DNA of 47,831 bases from Flavobacteriaceae bacterium CP2B (GTDB taxonomy: Bacteria > Bacteroidota > Bacteroidia > Flavobacteriales > Flavobacteriaceae): contig LXTR01000011.1 of assembly GCA_001683825.1 (NCBI GenBank), forward strand, positions 1-47,831, read 5' to 3'. The translations under genes were made by a program, and so were the position numbers. This document shows positions 26,038-34,797 of this stretch, one piece after another. Positions within the stretch are counted from its first letter, which is position 1; every line of letters starts with the position of its first letter. The notes below the pieces were generated by a model that saw only the letters and a list, made by a program, of their open reading frames with translations, was not told the origin of the DNA and ran no database searches.

Positions 26038-27015
26038 TTACATGTCCAAAAGATAAGCAAAAATAAGTGGCGCAACAATGGTTGCATCACTTTCAATAAT
26101 AAATTTTGGGGTGTCCAGGTCCAACTTCCCCCAGGTAATTTTTTCGTTCGGTACGGCGCCGGAGTAGGACCCATAGCTGGTGGTGCTGTCGCTGATCTGG
26201 CAGAAATAACTCCAGAATGGGGTATCTGTGCGCTCCATGTCCTGATAGAGCATCGGCACCACGCAAATGGGAAAGTCCCCTGCAATGCCGCCCCCGATCT
26301 GGAAGAAACCGATGCCTTTTTTTGAATTGGCCGTGTACCAATCGGCCAGGAACGTCATGTATTCTATGCCGGATTTCACCGTGGAGGCCTTCAGCTCCCC
26401 CTTGAGTACGTAAGAGGCGAATATATTCCCCATGGTACTGTCTTCCCAGCCCGGGCATACGATAGGCAGGTTCTTCTGGGCTGCGGCGTACATCCAGGAA
26501 TTCTTTATGTCGATCTCGTAGTAGGGTTCCAATACCCCGGAAAGAAGCAGTTTGTACATATACTCATGTGGGAAGTAGCGCTCGCCGGCTTCCTCGGCTT
26601 CTTTCCACAACTTAAAGATGTGTTTTTGCAACCTCCTGAATGCTTCCTCTTCGGGGATACAGGTATCGGTCACACGGTTCAGCCCCCGTTCCAGCAGGTT
26701 CCATTCATCCTGGGCGGTAAGGTCGCGGTAGTGGGGTACCCGTTCATAATGGGAATGGGCCACCAGGTTCATCAGGTCTTCTTCCAGGTTGGCCCCGGTG
26801 ACCGAGATGATATGCACCTTATCCTGGCGGATGACCTCGCCAAAGATCTTACCCAGTTCTGCCGTGCTCATCGCCCCGGCCAGGGAAACCAGCATTTTGG
26901 CACCCTTATCCAGTTGGGCTTCGTATGCCTTGGCGGCATCCACCAGCGCAGCGGAATTAAAGTGCAAATAATAGTTCTCCATGAATTGGGTAATAGGCCC
27001 TTTATTCGTCTTCAT
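26038..27015 (-). CDS. Deoxyhypusine synthase homologue without the catalytic lysine
   Basis: From ATG 27015 the product is 325 residues. The fold is clear from SLAGAMSTAELGKIF, ISVTGANLEED, CPGWEDSTMGNIFASY and VPNEKITWGKL. True deoxyhypusine synthases have a GGGxxKHH active-site loop, and the Lys forms the enzyme intermediate. Here the same place (about residues 241-250) reads GGGIAGDFPI, with no Lys or His pair. Bacteria do not make hypusine, so another aminobutyl-transfer or polyamine reaction is likely. It overlaps agmatinase by 14 nt. Confidence 0.85.
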   Translation of the reverse strand: MKTNKGPITQFMENYYLHFNSAALVDAAKAYEAQLDKGAKMLVSLAGAMSTAELGKIFGEVIRQDKVHIISVTGANLEEDLMNLVAHSHYERVPHYRDLTAQDEWNLLERGLNRVTDTCIPEEEAFRRLQKHIFKLWKEAEEAGERYFPHEYMYKLLLSGVLEPYYEIDIKNSWMYAAAQKNLPIVCPGWEDSTMGNIFASYVLKGELKASTVKSGIEYMTFLADWYTANSKKGIGFFQIGGGIAGDFPICVVPMLYQDMERTDTPFWSYFCQISDSTTSYGSYSGAVPNEKITWGKLDLDTPKFIIESDATIVAPLIFAYLLDM

Positions 27016-27946
27016 CATTGAATTTTTTATTGGAATTGCCGCTTTGGATATAGCCTTCGTCGAAGGTATTGTCATACTGATCCGCTACGTCTTCATCCTT
27101 AAATTTATAGCTTAACATTTTATAATACAGCTTTGCCGCAAGAAAATCCGGGGATTTATCGCTGGGATTGGGGCAGAGCTCAACCAGGTCGAAGCCCACA
27201 ACGTTCTTTTCTTCAAAAACCTGGCGCAGGAACTCCAGGGTTTCGTACCAGAACAACCCTCCGGGTTCCGGGGTGCCGGTAGACGGCATGATAGAGGGGT
27301 CCAACGCATCCAGGTCAAAGGTAATGAACACATTGTCGGTCATCAGTTCAATGACCTTGTCGGCCCAGTAATCATCTTTGGCCAGGTCATGGGCAAAGAA
27401 AGTTTTCTCCTCATCCAGCACGGTGTTTTCCAGAGCGTCCATACTCCGGATCCCCACCTGTATCAGGTTGGTGTTCTGGCTGGCCTCATACAGGGCGCAG
27501 GCATGGTTGAATTTACTGCCATCGTAGCTCTCACGCAGGTCGGCATGTGCATCTATGTGCAACACGGTAAGGTCGTCAAAGCATTCGTTAAAGGCCCTGA
27601 TACTTCCTATGGAGAGGGAATGCTCCCCCCCTACCAGGGTCACAAACTTATTGCGCTTGATATATTCTTTGGTGGTGCTGTGCACCGCTTTGACCAGGGT
27701 TTCAGGCGAACTGTCCTGGCGCACCGGATCGGCCAGGAAAATCCCCTGGCGATAGACCTCCGTGCCGGTTTCTATGTCATAGGTCTCCATGTTCTCAGAG
27801 GCATGCAGGAAGGCTTCAGGGCCTTTGTCCGATCCTTTGCCCCAGGTACTGGTGCCGTCATAGGGTACTGGTATTAAAACTACCTTGGCCTTTTCCAATT
27901 GTGCGAATTCGTCCGGTATCCCCGCGTAGTTCCGAGTTGTTTTCAT
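27002..27946 (-). CDS. speB: Agmatinase-family ureohydrolase
   Basis: The 314-residue enzyme should hydrolyse agmatine to putrescine and urea using two Mn ions. Metal-ligand motifs are intact: GGEHS, DAHADLR and DLDALDP. The usual SHG block reads HACALYEA, so substrate choice may differ from textbook agmatinase. The C-terminus has an acidic tail of about 30 residues. The start overlaps the end of speA by 89 nt in another frame, and the next gene overlaps its stop by 14 nt. Confidence 0.9.
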   Translation of the reverse strand: MKTTRNYAGIPDEFAQLEKAKVVLIPVPYDGTSTWGKGSDKGPEAFLHASENMETYDIETGTEVYRQGIFLADPVRQDSSPETLVKAVHSTTKEYIKRNKFVTLVGGEHSLSIGSIRAFNECFDDLTVLHIDAHADLRESYDGSKFNHACALYEASQNTNLIQVGIRSMDALENTVLDEEKTFFAHDLAKDDYWADKVIELMTDNVFITFDLDALDPSIMPSTGTPEPGGLFWYETLEFLRQVFEEKNVVGFDLVELCPNPSDKSPDFLAAKLYYKMLSYKFKDEDVADQYDNTFDEGYIQSGNSNKKFNDEDE

Positions 27947-29333
27947 ATCCTAAGATTTGTAGCAGTTCGTCTGCTTTTTGTTGTTCACTAAAAACTTCAG
28001 TCCTGAAATTCCCTTCTTCATCCCGGTCGATCAGGATGTGCTTGGGGTGTGGTATGAGGCAGTGCTGCAAACCACCAAAACCGCCTATGGTTTCCTGGTA
28101 TGCCCCGGTATTGAAAAAGCCGATATACAGAGGCAGGTCTTTCTTGAACTTGGGCAGGTAGATGGCGTTCATGTCCTGCTGGCTGTTGTAATAATCGTCG
28201 CTGTCGCAGGTAAGCCCCCCCAGGAGCACCCGCTCGTATTCATCGTTCCAGCGGTTGATGGGCAACATGATAAACCGCTTGTTGATGGCCCAGGAATCGG
28301 GAAGCGTGGTAATAAAGGAAGAGTCGATCATATTCCACTTCTCCCGGTCGTTCTGTTGCTTCTGATATAGCACCTTGTATATAGTACCCCCGCTCTCCCC
28401 CACCGTAAAGCTCCCAAATTCTGTAAAGATATGGGGGACGGGCACATCGGCCTCTTCACATGCCATGCTGATCTGGTTGATGATCTCGTCTACCATATAC
28501 TTGTAGTCGTACTCAAAAGAGAGCGAATTCTTGGTAGGAAAGCCCCCGCCAATGTTCAGGCTGTCAAGGCTGGGGCAGATCTTCTTCAGGCGCACATACA
28601 CCTTCATGCATTTGAGCAATTCACTCCAGTAATAGGCGTTATCGCGGATACCGGTATTAATGAAGAAATGGAGCATTTTTAGCTCCACCTTGGGGTCGTG
28701 CTGCAGGTGGTCTTCATAAAAGGGAATGATGTTTTTATAGCCGATACCGAGCCGGGAGGTGTAAAATTCAAATTTTGGCTCTTCTTCCGAAGCGATCCGG
28801 ATGCCCACTTTGTAGTTATCTTCTATGGCGTCCGACAGCAGGTTTGCTTCTTCGTAATTATCGATGATCGGGATGCAGTTCTGGTGGCCGGAATTGATCA
28901 GGCGGGCGATATTGTCTATATAGGCATCCCGTTTGAACCCGTTGCAGATTACATAGGTTTTGTCGGTGATCAAACCCTCCTCTTTAAGCTGCTCCACGAT
29001 GTTCAGGTCAAATGCCGAAGAAGTCTCTATATGGATATCATTCTTAAAGGCTTCATTCATGACATAAGAAAAATGGGAGCTTTTGGTACAGTAGCAATAA
29101 TAGTACTTGCCACGGTACTCATACTTCTCCATGGCTTCGGCAAACCACTGCTTGGCCCTGTTGATATTCTCCGTAATCTTGGGCAGGTAGGTAAACTTGA
29201 GCGGGCTCCCGTATTTGCTCACCAGTTTGTGAAGGGGGATGCCGTGAAAGAGCAGTTTATCCCCGTCAAGGGTAAACTCTTCCTGGGGGAAGTAATAGGT
29301 CTGATCTATGAGGTCAAAGTATCGTATATTCAT
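27858..29333 (-). CDS. speA: Arginine decarboxylase, PLP fold III
   Basis: This 491-residue protein decarboxylates arginine to agmatine, the substrate of the next gene. The PLP lysine is in YCYCTKSSHFSYV, and LNIGGGFPTKNSL is the Gly-rich phosphate loop. GGLTCDSDDYY holds the C-terminal active-site Cys-Asp. Flavobacterial members normally end near LLQILGY; here the frame continues about 27 residues further, through the start of speB. The tail may be a lost stop codon rather than functional. It opens the operon and is divergent from a secreted-protein gene. Confidence 0.92.
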   Translation of the reverse strand: MNIRYFDLIDQTYYFPQEEFTLDGDKLLFHGIPLHKLVSKYGSPLKFTYLPKITENINRAKQWFAEAMEKYEYRGKYYYCYCTKSSHFSYVMNEAFKNDIHIETSSAFDLNIVEQLKEEGLITDKTYVICNGFKRDAYIDNIARLINSGHQNCIPIIDNYEEANLLSDAIEDNYKVGIRIASEEEPKFEFYTSRLGIGYKNIIPFYEDHLQHDPKVELKMLHFFINTGIRDNAYYWSELLKCMKVYVRLKKICPSLDSLNIGGGFPTKNSLSFEYDYKYMVDEIINQISMACEEADVPVPHIFTEFGSFTVGESGGTIYKVLYQKQQNDREKWNMIDSSFITTLPDSWAINKRFIMLPINRWNDEYERVLLGGLTCDSDDYYNSQQDMNAIYLPKFKKDLPLYIGFFNTGAYQETIGGFGGLQHCLIPHPKHILIDRDEEGNFRTEVFSEQQKADELLQILGYENNSELRGDTGRIRTIGKGQGSFNTSTL

Positions 29334-29672
29334 TAGTTCTTGCTAAATTTATTGAAGTATGCTCCCGAATGTTTTTAATGGATAGGTTTCTGAAGGCAGG
29401 CAGGGAATCTGTACTGGTTGATGGGACTTTCTAAATGCAGTCCCTAAACTGCAGGCGGGTCGTATTCCATTGCCATTCATCCATCACTAAAAATAGCGGA
29501 AGGTGGGTTCAATACATTCGTCTTTCAATTATATAGGTTTTGGGTGTAAATGAAAACAAAAATTATGAAATTAATGTTAATTTGAACAAAATTTCCCGTA
29601 CTGGTTCGAGGGCCGCAAAAATAACAACAAAGCAACCATTTTATGTGCCATTTTCCACTCATTTTTAGCGCG
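29334..29672. other. Intergenic region between divergent genes
   Basis: This gap of about 340 bp separates speA (minus) from a secreted-protein gene (plus). TAAATTTA at 29344-29351 is a palindromic -7-like box close to the speA start. Otherwise it is AT-richer than the surroundings and I see no repeat, RNA gene or open frame of interest. Confidence 0.5.
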
Positions 29673-30434
29673 ATGTACCGGCGTCGGCCCGGGGGTCGCC
29701 ACAAGTCCAAAAATTGGCGTTCCGGAGCAGTTATCTCTTTATTGCTGATGGTATTCTCAAGCGTGCCACTTTGTGCACAGATACCGGAGGGGGCTTACCT
29801 GTCGGAACCCTCGGGTCCGAACGCGCTGCAGCACGAAATAAAAGTGGCCGGCAATTACCTTATACATTCCCTTTATGAAACCAGCCCGCCCCGTTTTATC
29901 AGTACCATGGGCGGCTCCTACACCCTGGAGGGTACGCAATTGGAATGGGCCCTAGAGTTCAACTCCGCGTATGAGCAGGATGCTGTCCGCAGCCTGACGG
30001 TCCCCGTACGCATTGCGGAAGGGGGATTGGAATGGGGGGAAGACGGCCTTCGACTTCAGGCATTGCCTAAGGTAGCGCAAGCCCTGGACGGGGGCTGGCT
30101 CTTTGCCACCCGGGGCCCCGATACCGGGCAGGAACGACGTGGGGAGGAAAGTAGCCGGAAAACCCTGAAGTTCCTGATCGACGGGCGCTTCCAATGGATT
30201 GCCTACGATACGGACAGCATGCGCTTCTCTGGCAGCGGCGGGGGGCGGTATGAGGCAAAAGACGGGCGTTATACAGAGCATATTGGCTATTTCTCACGGG
30301 ATAACGCCCGGGTGGGTGCCACCCTGGAATTTGCGTATGAGGTACAAGGGGCCGACTGGCACCATACCGGTCGCAACAGCCGCGGGGAGCCCATGTATGA
30401 GATTTGGGCAAGGCGGGAGGTTGGTGCGGAATAG
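29673..30434 (+). CDS. Secreted protein of unknown function
   Basis: ATG 29673 is one possible start; a signal segment (SGAVISLLLMVFSSVPLCAQ) follows. The 253-residue product resembles proteins commonly labelled 'membrane or secreted protein' in Bacteroidota. It has two similar beta-rich halves, the second being KFLIDGRFQWIAYDTD ... GGGRYEAKDGRYTEHI and ARVGATLEFAYE, which suggests lipocalin- or calycin-like folding. No enzymatic motif is seen. It is the first plus-strand gene after the polyamine operon and is followed by a long repeat-containing gap. Confidence 0.75.
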   Translation: MYRRRPGGRHKSKNWRSGAVISLLLMVFSSVPLCAQIPEGAYLSEPSGPNALQHEIKVAGNYLIHSLYETSPPRFISTMGGSYTLEGTQLEWALEFNSAYEQDAVRSLTVPVRIAEGGLEWGEDGLRLQALPKVAQALDGGWLFATRGPDTGQERRGEESSRKTLKFLIDGRFQWIAYDTDSMRFSGSGGGRYEAKDGRYTEHIGYFSRDNARVGATLEFAYEVQGADWHHTGRNSRGEPMYEIWARREVGAE

Positions 30435-30608
30435 CCCGGAACGGCCTTTGGCAGGCACTAATCGCCGCGACCCCGTCGCCTGATGGCCGAATAAAAGCGG
30501 CGAAGGTGGCTGGCAAGGGAAGGAATGGCATGACATCATTTCTTTGATAAGGGCCGCTGCGGAAATATGCGCCCTTACCATTTGTTGCGTCCTTGGCGCC
30601 ACTGCTCA

Positions 30609-30672
30609 GGGGCGCTTAACCCCACCCCAGGTTCAAGATAGCCGCCTCTACTGCAAAAAACGATCAGGGGGG
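30609..30672 (-). repeat. Dispersed intergenic repeat, copy A
   Basis: Read on minus: CCCCTGATCG, then TTTTTTGCAGTA, a 19-nt spacer, and TGGGGTGGGGTTAAGCGCCCC-like hairpin arms. It differs from copy B by a single base over 64 bp. Confidence 0.85.
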
Positions 30673-30871
30673 AATTTTTGTTGACCCGTGTACAGATTTG
30701 ATCCGGGGCTGCCTGCGTATAGCTGTTCGCTTTTGTGGGAGATCAATTTTAAGGATGCAGGCCGGAACCGCTGTGTTGGGCCATGGGTAATTTTACAGCC
30801 CGTAGCCATTCAAAAAAGGGTGTTGGGTGTCTTCTGGATTCCGTCGCGTTTGTTGTGGTTTTTTTTGGGGG

Positions 30872-30935
30872 GGGGCGCTTAACCCCACCCCAGGTTCAAG
30901 ATAGCCGCCGCTACTGCAAAAAACGATCAGGGGGG
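30872..30935 (-). repeat. Dispersed intergenic repeat, copy B
   Basis: It is 64 bp long and identical to copy A except for one base in the spacer (gccgccg versus gccgcct on plus). The two copies start 263 bp apart, in the same orientation. Confidence 0.85.
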
Positions 30936-31066
30936 TATTTCACCGGGGATGCTCTTGGGATATGACTCCGCGTGCACTGGTCGCCGGACCTTCGCTACCC
31001 CGCTTGCCGCTTTCACATGCACAGATTCCCCACCCGGCAGGAAATCCGGAACCGTATCCCTCAACC

Positions 31067-31127
31067 ATCCCGCTTGTTTATTGCAGTACCGGGCCCTATT
31101 TTGGATGAGGGCGGGGGGATGGGGGCC
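31067..31127 (+). repeat. Dispersed intergenic repeat, copy C (diverged)
   Basis: CCCGCTTGTTTATTGCAGTA is followed by a 20-nt spacer, then GGGCGGGG and a weaker second G/C arm. The box order and the spacer length are conserved; the 3' hairpin is partly eroded. Confidence 0.6.
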
Positions 31128-31329
31128 TTTTGAGTCGTACAACTTTGGCCCCCCAACGGCACTCCCAATGACCTTCCCCACAGGTTCCCGTGCACCTAAG
31201 CCGGCCCTATCTTACCTGCACCTCAGCGACATACCCCTTTATTTGCTATATTAGTTGGAAGCTTCCCCCGCTGAAAAGCCTGATTGGCCATGGATCACTG
31301 GCTGTCTCTTATAACCTAACCAACCGGAA

Positions 31330-33438
31330 ATGAAAAACCTATCCAAAGTCTTTTTGTATGCAGGATGCATCAGCATTTTGGCCCATTGTACCCCTGCCAC
31401 CAAGCCCGAACCGGGTTCCCCGGAACATAGGGCACAGATCACGGAAGCTGTAGATGACGATGGCCTTGCCAACGCCGATGCCAATCAGGGTGACTGGCTT
31501 ACCAACGGGAAAAACTACCGGGAAGACCGTTTTAGTGCCTTAAACCAGATTTCCAAAACTACCGTTGACAACCTCGGCCTGGCGTGGAGTATCAACCTGG
31601 GGACCACACGGGGCATTGAGGCCACCCCCCTGGTGGTCGACGGGATTATGTACGTATCCGGGCCCTGGAGTGTCGTGTACGCCATCGATGTGCGAAAAGG
31701 CGAAATTCTCTGGATTTTCGATCCCGAGGTCCCCGGGGGGTACGCCGAAAAGGCATGCTGTGATGTCGTAAATCGCGGCGTTGCCCTCTACAAGGGCCAT
31801 GTATATGTCGGTTCCCTGGACGGGCGGCTTATCGCTATCAATGCCGCCACGGGAGAATTGGCATGGGAGGTGCTTACGGTAGACCAGGAAAAAGCCTACA
31901 CCATCACCGGCGCACCCCGGGTGGTAAAAGGGAAGGTGATCATTGGCAATGGGGGTGCCGACTATGGGGTAAGGGGGTACGTTACCGCCTATGATGCCCT
32001 TACCGGGGAGCTCGCCTGGCGCTTTTACACCGTCCCCGGGAATCCGGCGGATGGCTTTGAATCGACCGCCATGGAGGAAGCCGCAAAAACCTGGACCGGG
32101 GAATGGTGGAAATTCGGGGGCGGGGGTACCGCCTGGGACGCCATGGCGTACGACCCGGAACTGAACCTGGTATATATTGGGGTAGGCAACGGCTCTCCCT
32201 GGAACCGGGATATCAGGAGCCCCGAAGGGGGCGACAACCTGTATCTTTCATCCATCGTGGCCCTTGATGCAGACCACGGAGGGCTGAAATGGCACTACCA
32301 GACCACCCCGGGGGAAACCTGGGATTATACGGCCACCCAGCAAATCATCCTGGCCGATCTGGAGGTGGACGGTGTAGTGAGGAAGGTTTTGATGCAGGCT
32401 CCAAAGAATGGGTTTTTCTATGTCATTGACCGTACCAATGGGGAGTTTATTTCGGGGGAGCCCTACGTATATGTCAATTGGGCCATTGGGATCGACCAGG
32501 CAACAGGTCGTCCGATAGAATCCGAATTTAGCCGCTACCCGGAAATGAACGCCGCCATTGCACCCGGGCCGGCAGGAGGCCATGGGTGGCAGGCTATGGC
32601 GTACAACCCGGAGACGGGCCTAGTATATATCCCGGCCCGTGAACTGGGTTTTATCTACGGACAGCCAGCGGATTTTTCTTTTGTGGACGACGGACGGACC
32701 TGGCATACGGGTACCCAGGTGAATCCATCCCTGAAGGTGCATAAAGATAGCCTTGCCATTGGGGGTTATGGCAAGTTGATCGCGTGGGACCCTGTCAACC
32801 GGCAGGAGGTTTGGAGCGTGAAACATGCCTCGCCCTGGAATGCCGGTGTCCTGGCCACAAGGGAGCTCGTATTCCAGGGCAATGCAGCGGGCGATTTGGT
32901 AGCCTATGATGCCCAAAATGGTAAAAAGCTCTGGTCCTACGCGCTGGAAACAGGGATCATTGCCCCGCCCGTCACCTACGAAGTGGATGGTATCCAGTAC
33001 CTGACCGTGGCGGTTGGTTGGGGAGGTGTCCTTGGGTTGTGGATGAAGTTTACAGAAAGTATCCATCCCGGGACCATTTATACCTTCAAACTGGGAGGGG
33101 AAGCTGCCATGCCCGATTATCCCGACCCGCCCTCACCGGAATTGGTGGCCCTTGATTTTGAAGCCAGTCCGGATCAATTGCAGCACGGGGCGGATTTATA
33201 CCTGCGCTATTGCTCCGCCTGCCATGGTGGTGGCGACAAACCCAGTGGGGGTATTATGCCCGACTTGCCTTATTCCTCCGGCGAAACCTTCGAAATATTC
33301 CATAAAATAGTCGGGGAGGGCCTATACCTACAAAAAGGGATGCCCAATTTTGGTGATCGCCTCGCTGAACAGGATATTACAGACATCAAGAACTATATCG
33401 GATCCATCGCCCGAAAGCTGCGTGACGCTGATCCATGA
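31330..33438 (+). CDS. PQQ-dependent alcohol dehydrogenase with fused cytochrome c
   Basis: The 702-residue quinohaemoprotein has a lipoprotein-type signal (LYAGCISILAHC). It then forms an eight-bladed PQQ propeller with tryptophan-docking repeats. The adjacent-Cys pair C143-C144 (KACCDVVNRG) and catalytic Asp in WDYT (D332) are present. The next-but-one residue is Thr, not the extra Asp of lanthanide enzymes, so calcium is expected. The metal-ligand Glu in the GGAE motif is Asp here (D211). A C-terminal haem domain has CSACH (628-632) and Met671. It oxidises primary alcohols or similar substrates in the periplasm. Confidence 0.93.
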   Translation: MKNLSKVFLYAGCISILAHCTPATKPEPGSPEHRAQITEAVDDDGLANADANQGDWLTNGKNYREDRFSALNQISKTTVDNLGLAWSINLGTTRGIEATPLVVDGIMYVSGPWSVVYAIDVRKGEILWIFDPEVPGGYAEKACCDVVNRGVALYKGHVYVGSLDGRLIAINAATGELAWEVLTVDQEKAYTITGAPRVVKGKVIIGNGGADYGVRGYVTAYDALTGELAWRFYTVPGNPADGFESTAMEEAAKTWTGEWWKFGGGGTAWDAMAYDPELNLVYIGVGNGSPWNRDIRSPEGGDNLYLSSIVALDADHGGLKWHYQTTPGETWDYTATQQIILADLEVDGVVRKVLMQAPKNGFFYVIDRTNGEFISGEPYVYVNWAIGIDQATGRPIESEFSRYPEMNAAIAPGPAGGHGWQAMAYNPETGLVYIPARELGFIYGQPADFSFVDDGRTWHTGTQVNPSLKVHKDSLAIGGYGKLIAWDPVNRQEVWSVKHASPWNAGVLATRELVFQGNAAGDLVAYDAQNGKKLWSYALETGIIAPPVTYEVDGIQYLTVAVGWGGVLGLWMKFTESIHPGTIYTFKLGGEAAMPDYPDPPSPELVALDFEASPDQLQHGADLYLRYCSACHGGGDKPSGGIMPDLPYSSGETFEIFHKIVGEGLYLQKGMPNFGDRLAEQDITDIKNYIGSIARKLRDADP

Positions 33439-33517
33439 TGCCTGCAGGCCGGGTTATGATTTGATTTCCTGTTGGCGATCTATCCTTCCTGATGGACATT
33501 CCATCCCCTGGACCCGA

Positions 33518-33586
33518 TTCCCCTGCTTGTTTTCTGCAGCGGCCGGATATACCTTGTTCCGGGGCGGGATAGGTATCCCCTTTTTT
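33518..33586 (+). repeat. Dispersed intergenic repeat, copy E
   Basis: TTCCCCTGCTTGTTTTCTGC begins the element, GCAGCG stands at the GCAGTA position (33536-33541), and the 19-nt spacer leads to GGGGCGGGAT. GGGAT-AGGT-ATCCC then forms a perfect hairpin followed by TTTTTT, so this copy could also terminate the dehydrogenase transcript. Confidence 0.7.
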
Positions 33587-33670
33587 AACTACAGGAATGG
33601 TCTCGGGTGGAAATTTTCAGGATGCCACTTTTAGACCGGTATTGCCTGACTCCTGTGCTTGTGCCTATAG

Positions 33671-34102
33671 CTACCCTTCCCGATGGATATCCGATTTTCC
33701 ACCTGTTTTCTGAAGCAACTTGATATGGAAGATCTCGACATGCTTGTCAATGGGCTTCAGCATGTCGTAAAGGTTGAGCGCCACCAGGCTGGCACCGTGC
33801 ATCGCCTCTACCTCCACCCCGGTCTTGTAATGCGTTTTCACGGTTATGCGGATATGGATCTCCAGGCCCTTGACCTCATAGGAAATCCCGGTGTATTCTA
33901 TAGGTAAAGGGTGGCAGTCGGGTAATAATTCAGCCGTCTTCTTCACACCCAGGAGGCCAGCTGCCTTGCTCATCTCAAACACATCCCCCTTGGGAACGGT
34001 CTTGTCTTCAATGGCTTTGATGGTGTCGGGCGAACCCACTTTTACAATGGCCTGGGCCACCGCAGTACGAAGTGTCACCACTTTTCGGGTTATATCTACC
34101 AT
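33671..34102 (-). CDS. moaC: Cyclic pyranopterin monophosphate synthase
   Basis: The 143-residue protein catalyses the second half of the first step of molybdenum cofactor synthesis. It has the characteristic MVDIT...TLRTAVAQAIV start, the LLPDCHPLPI motif, VEVEAMHGASLVALNLYDM and a KTGGKSDI tail. The usual 10-residue N-terminal leader is absent, because a TGA in the same frame lies just upstream. It starts 4 nt after the moaE stop, so the two are cotranslated. Confidence 0.93.
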   Translation of the reverse strand: MVDITRKVVTLRTAVAQAIVKVGSPDTIKAIEDKTVPKGDVFEMSKAAGLLGVKKTAELLPDCHPLPIEYTGISYEVKGLEIHIRITVKTHYKTGVEVEAMHGASLVALNLYDMLKPIDKHVEIFHIKLLQKTGGKSDIHREG

Positions 34103-34106
34103 GGGT

Positions 34107-34550
34107 TCAGGTATTCACTTTCCATTGATAGCTGTCGTCTTCAAAGAGTTCCTTTCCAAAGACGGGCACCTCTTTTTTAATTTCCTCTACCACATACTGC
34201 AAGGCCTCAAAGGCCACCCTGCGATGGGGAGACGAAACAAAGACAAAGAGGCAGAGCTCCCCCGCTTTCACCTGCCCCAGGCTATGGTAAATATGCATGC
34301 AGCTTATCTCGAATTTCCCAAAAGTGGCTTCCCGGATCTCGGCAAACTTGGCTTCGGCCATAGGCTCGTAAGCCGTATATTCTATAGCGGCCACAGTCTT
34401 CCCGTCAATCAGGTCGGCCCGCACCTGCCCCAAAAAAATGTCGTGGGCACCTATGGTCGTTTTCGACTGGTGTCTGGCGATGGACTGGGCTATAAACTCA
34501 GGGCTGACAGGCCCTTCCACAAATACCCTTTTACTAGCTTTTGTCTTCAT
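34107..34550 (-). CDS. moaE: Molybdopterin synthase catalytic subunit
   Basis: The 147-residue protein transfers sulfur from the small MoaD subunit to make the molybdopterin dithiolene. Motifs: HDIFLGQVRAD, IEYTAYEPMA, YHSLGQVKAGE, SSPHRRVAFEALQYVVEEIK and the active-site Lys region VPVFGKELF. The paired moaC gene follows directly. No moaD, moaA or moe gene is visible in the window. No molybdoenzyme is encoded nearby, so this is a stand-alone cofactor unit. Confidence 0.92.
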   Translation of the reverse strand: MKTKASKRVFVEGPVSPEFIAQSIARHQSKTTIGAHDIFLGQVRADLIDGKTVAAIEYTAYEPMAEAKFAEIREATFGKFEISCMHIYHSLGQVKAGELCLFVFVSSPHRRVAFEALQYVVEEIKKEVPVFGKELFEDDSYQWKVNT

Positions 34551-34695
34551 GCATTCGGCTTTGACCCAAAGGTAGGGAAGATTTGGGAATATGCGACGGT
34601 CCGTATGGCTTACCCCCCGTCCCTTCCATCTTTACACCAGGACCTATCTTCTGAAAAAAACGCCCCCAGCTAACAGGCAAACAGGATCGGAACCC

Positions 34696-34722
34696 GGATG
34701 CATCGATGGAAAGGATGCATCC
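34696..34722. repeat. 9-bp inverted repeat
   Basis: GGATGCATC (34696-34704) and GATGCATCC (34714-34722) are perfect complements around a 9-nt loop. It lies just before repeat copy D, upstream of both flanking genes, so it could be a protein-binding site. Confidence 0.7.
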
Positions 34723-34735
34723 CAAAAAGGGCAAC

Positions 34736-34797
34736 TCCCCGCTTGTTTCCGGCAGTACCCAGCAATAAATTGAAAATGGGGCGGGGTTCAGCCCCCC
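34736..34797 (+). repeat. Dispersed intergenic repeat, copy D
   Basis: TCCCCGCTTGTTTCCGGCAG starts the copy; GCAGTA is at 34752-34757. A 20-nt spacer follows to GGGGCGGGGTTCAGCCCCCC. It has the same order and spacing as copies A and B although the spacer sequence differs. Confidence 0.75.

Larger units (their letters stand above)
30435..31329. other. Long intergenic region with three copies of a dispersed repeat
   Basis: This 895-bp gap holds no convincing gene. It carries copies A, B and C of the interspersed repeat described in the findings (30609-30672, 30872-30935, 31067-31127). A and B are nearly identical and on the minus strand; C is on plus and more diverged. The remaining sequence is G- and C-tract rich and unlike the coding regions. 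Confidence 0.8.
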
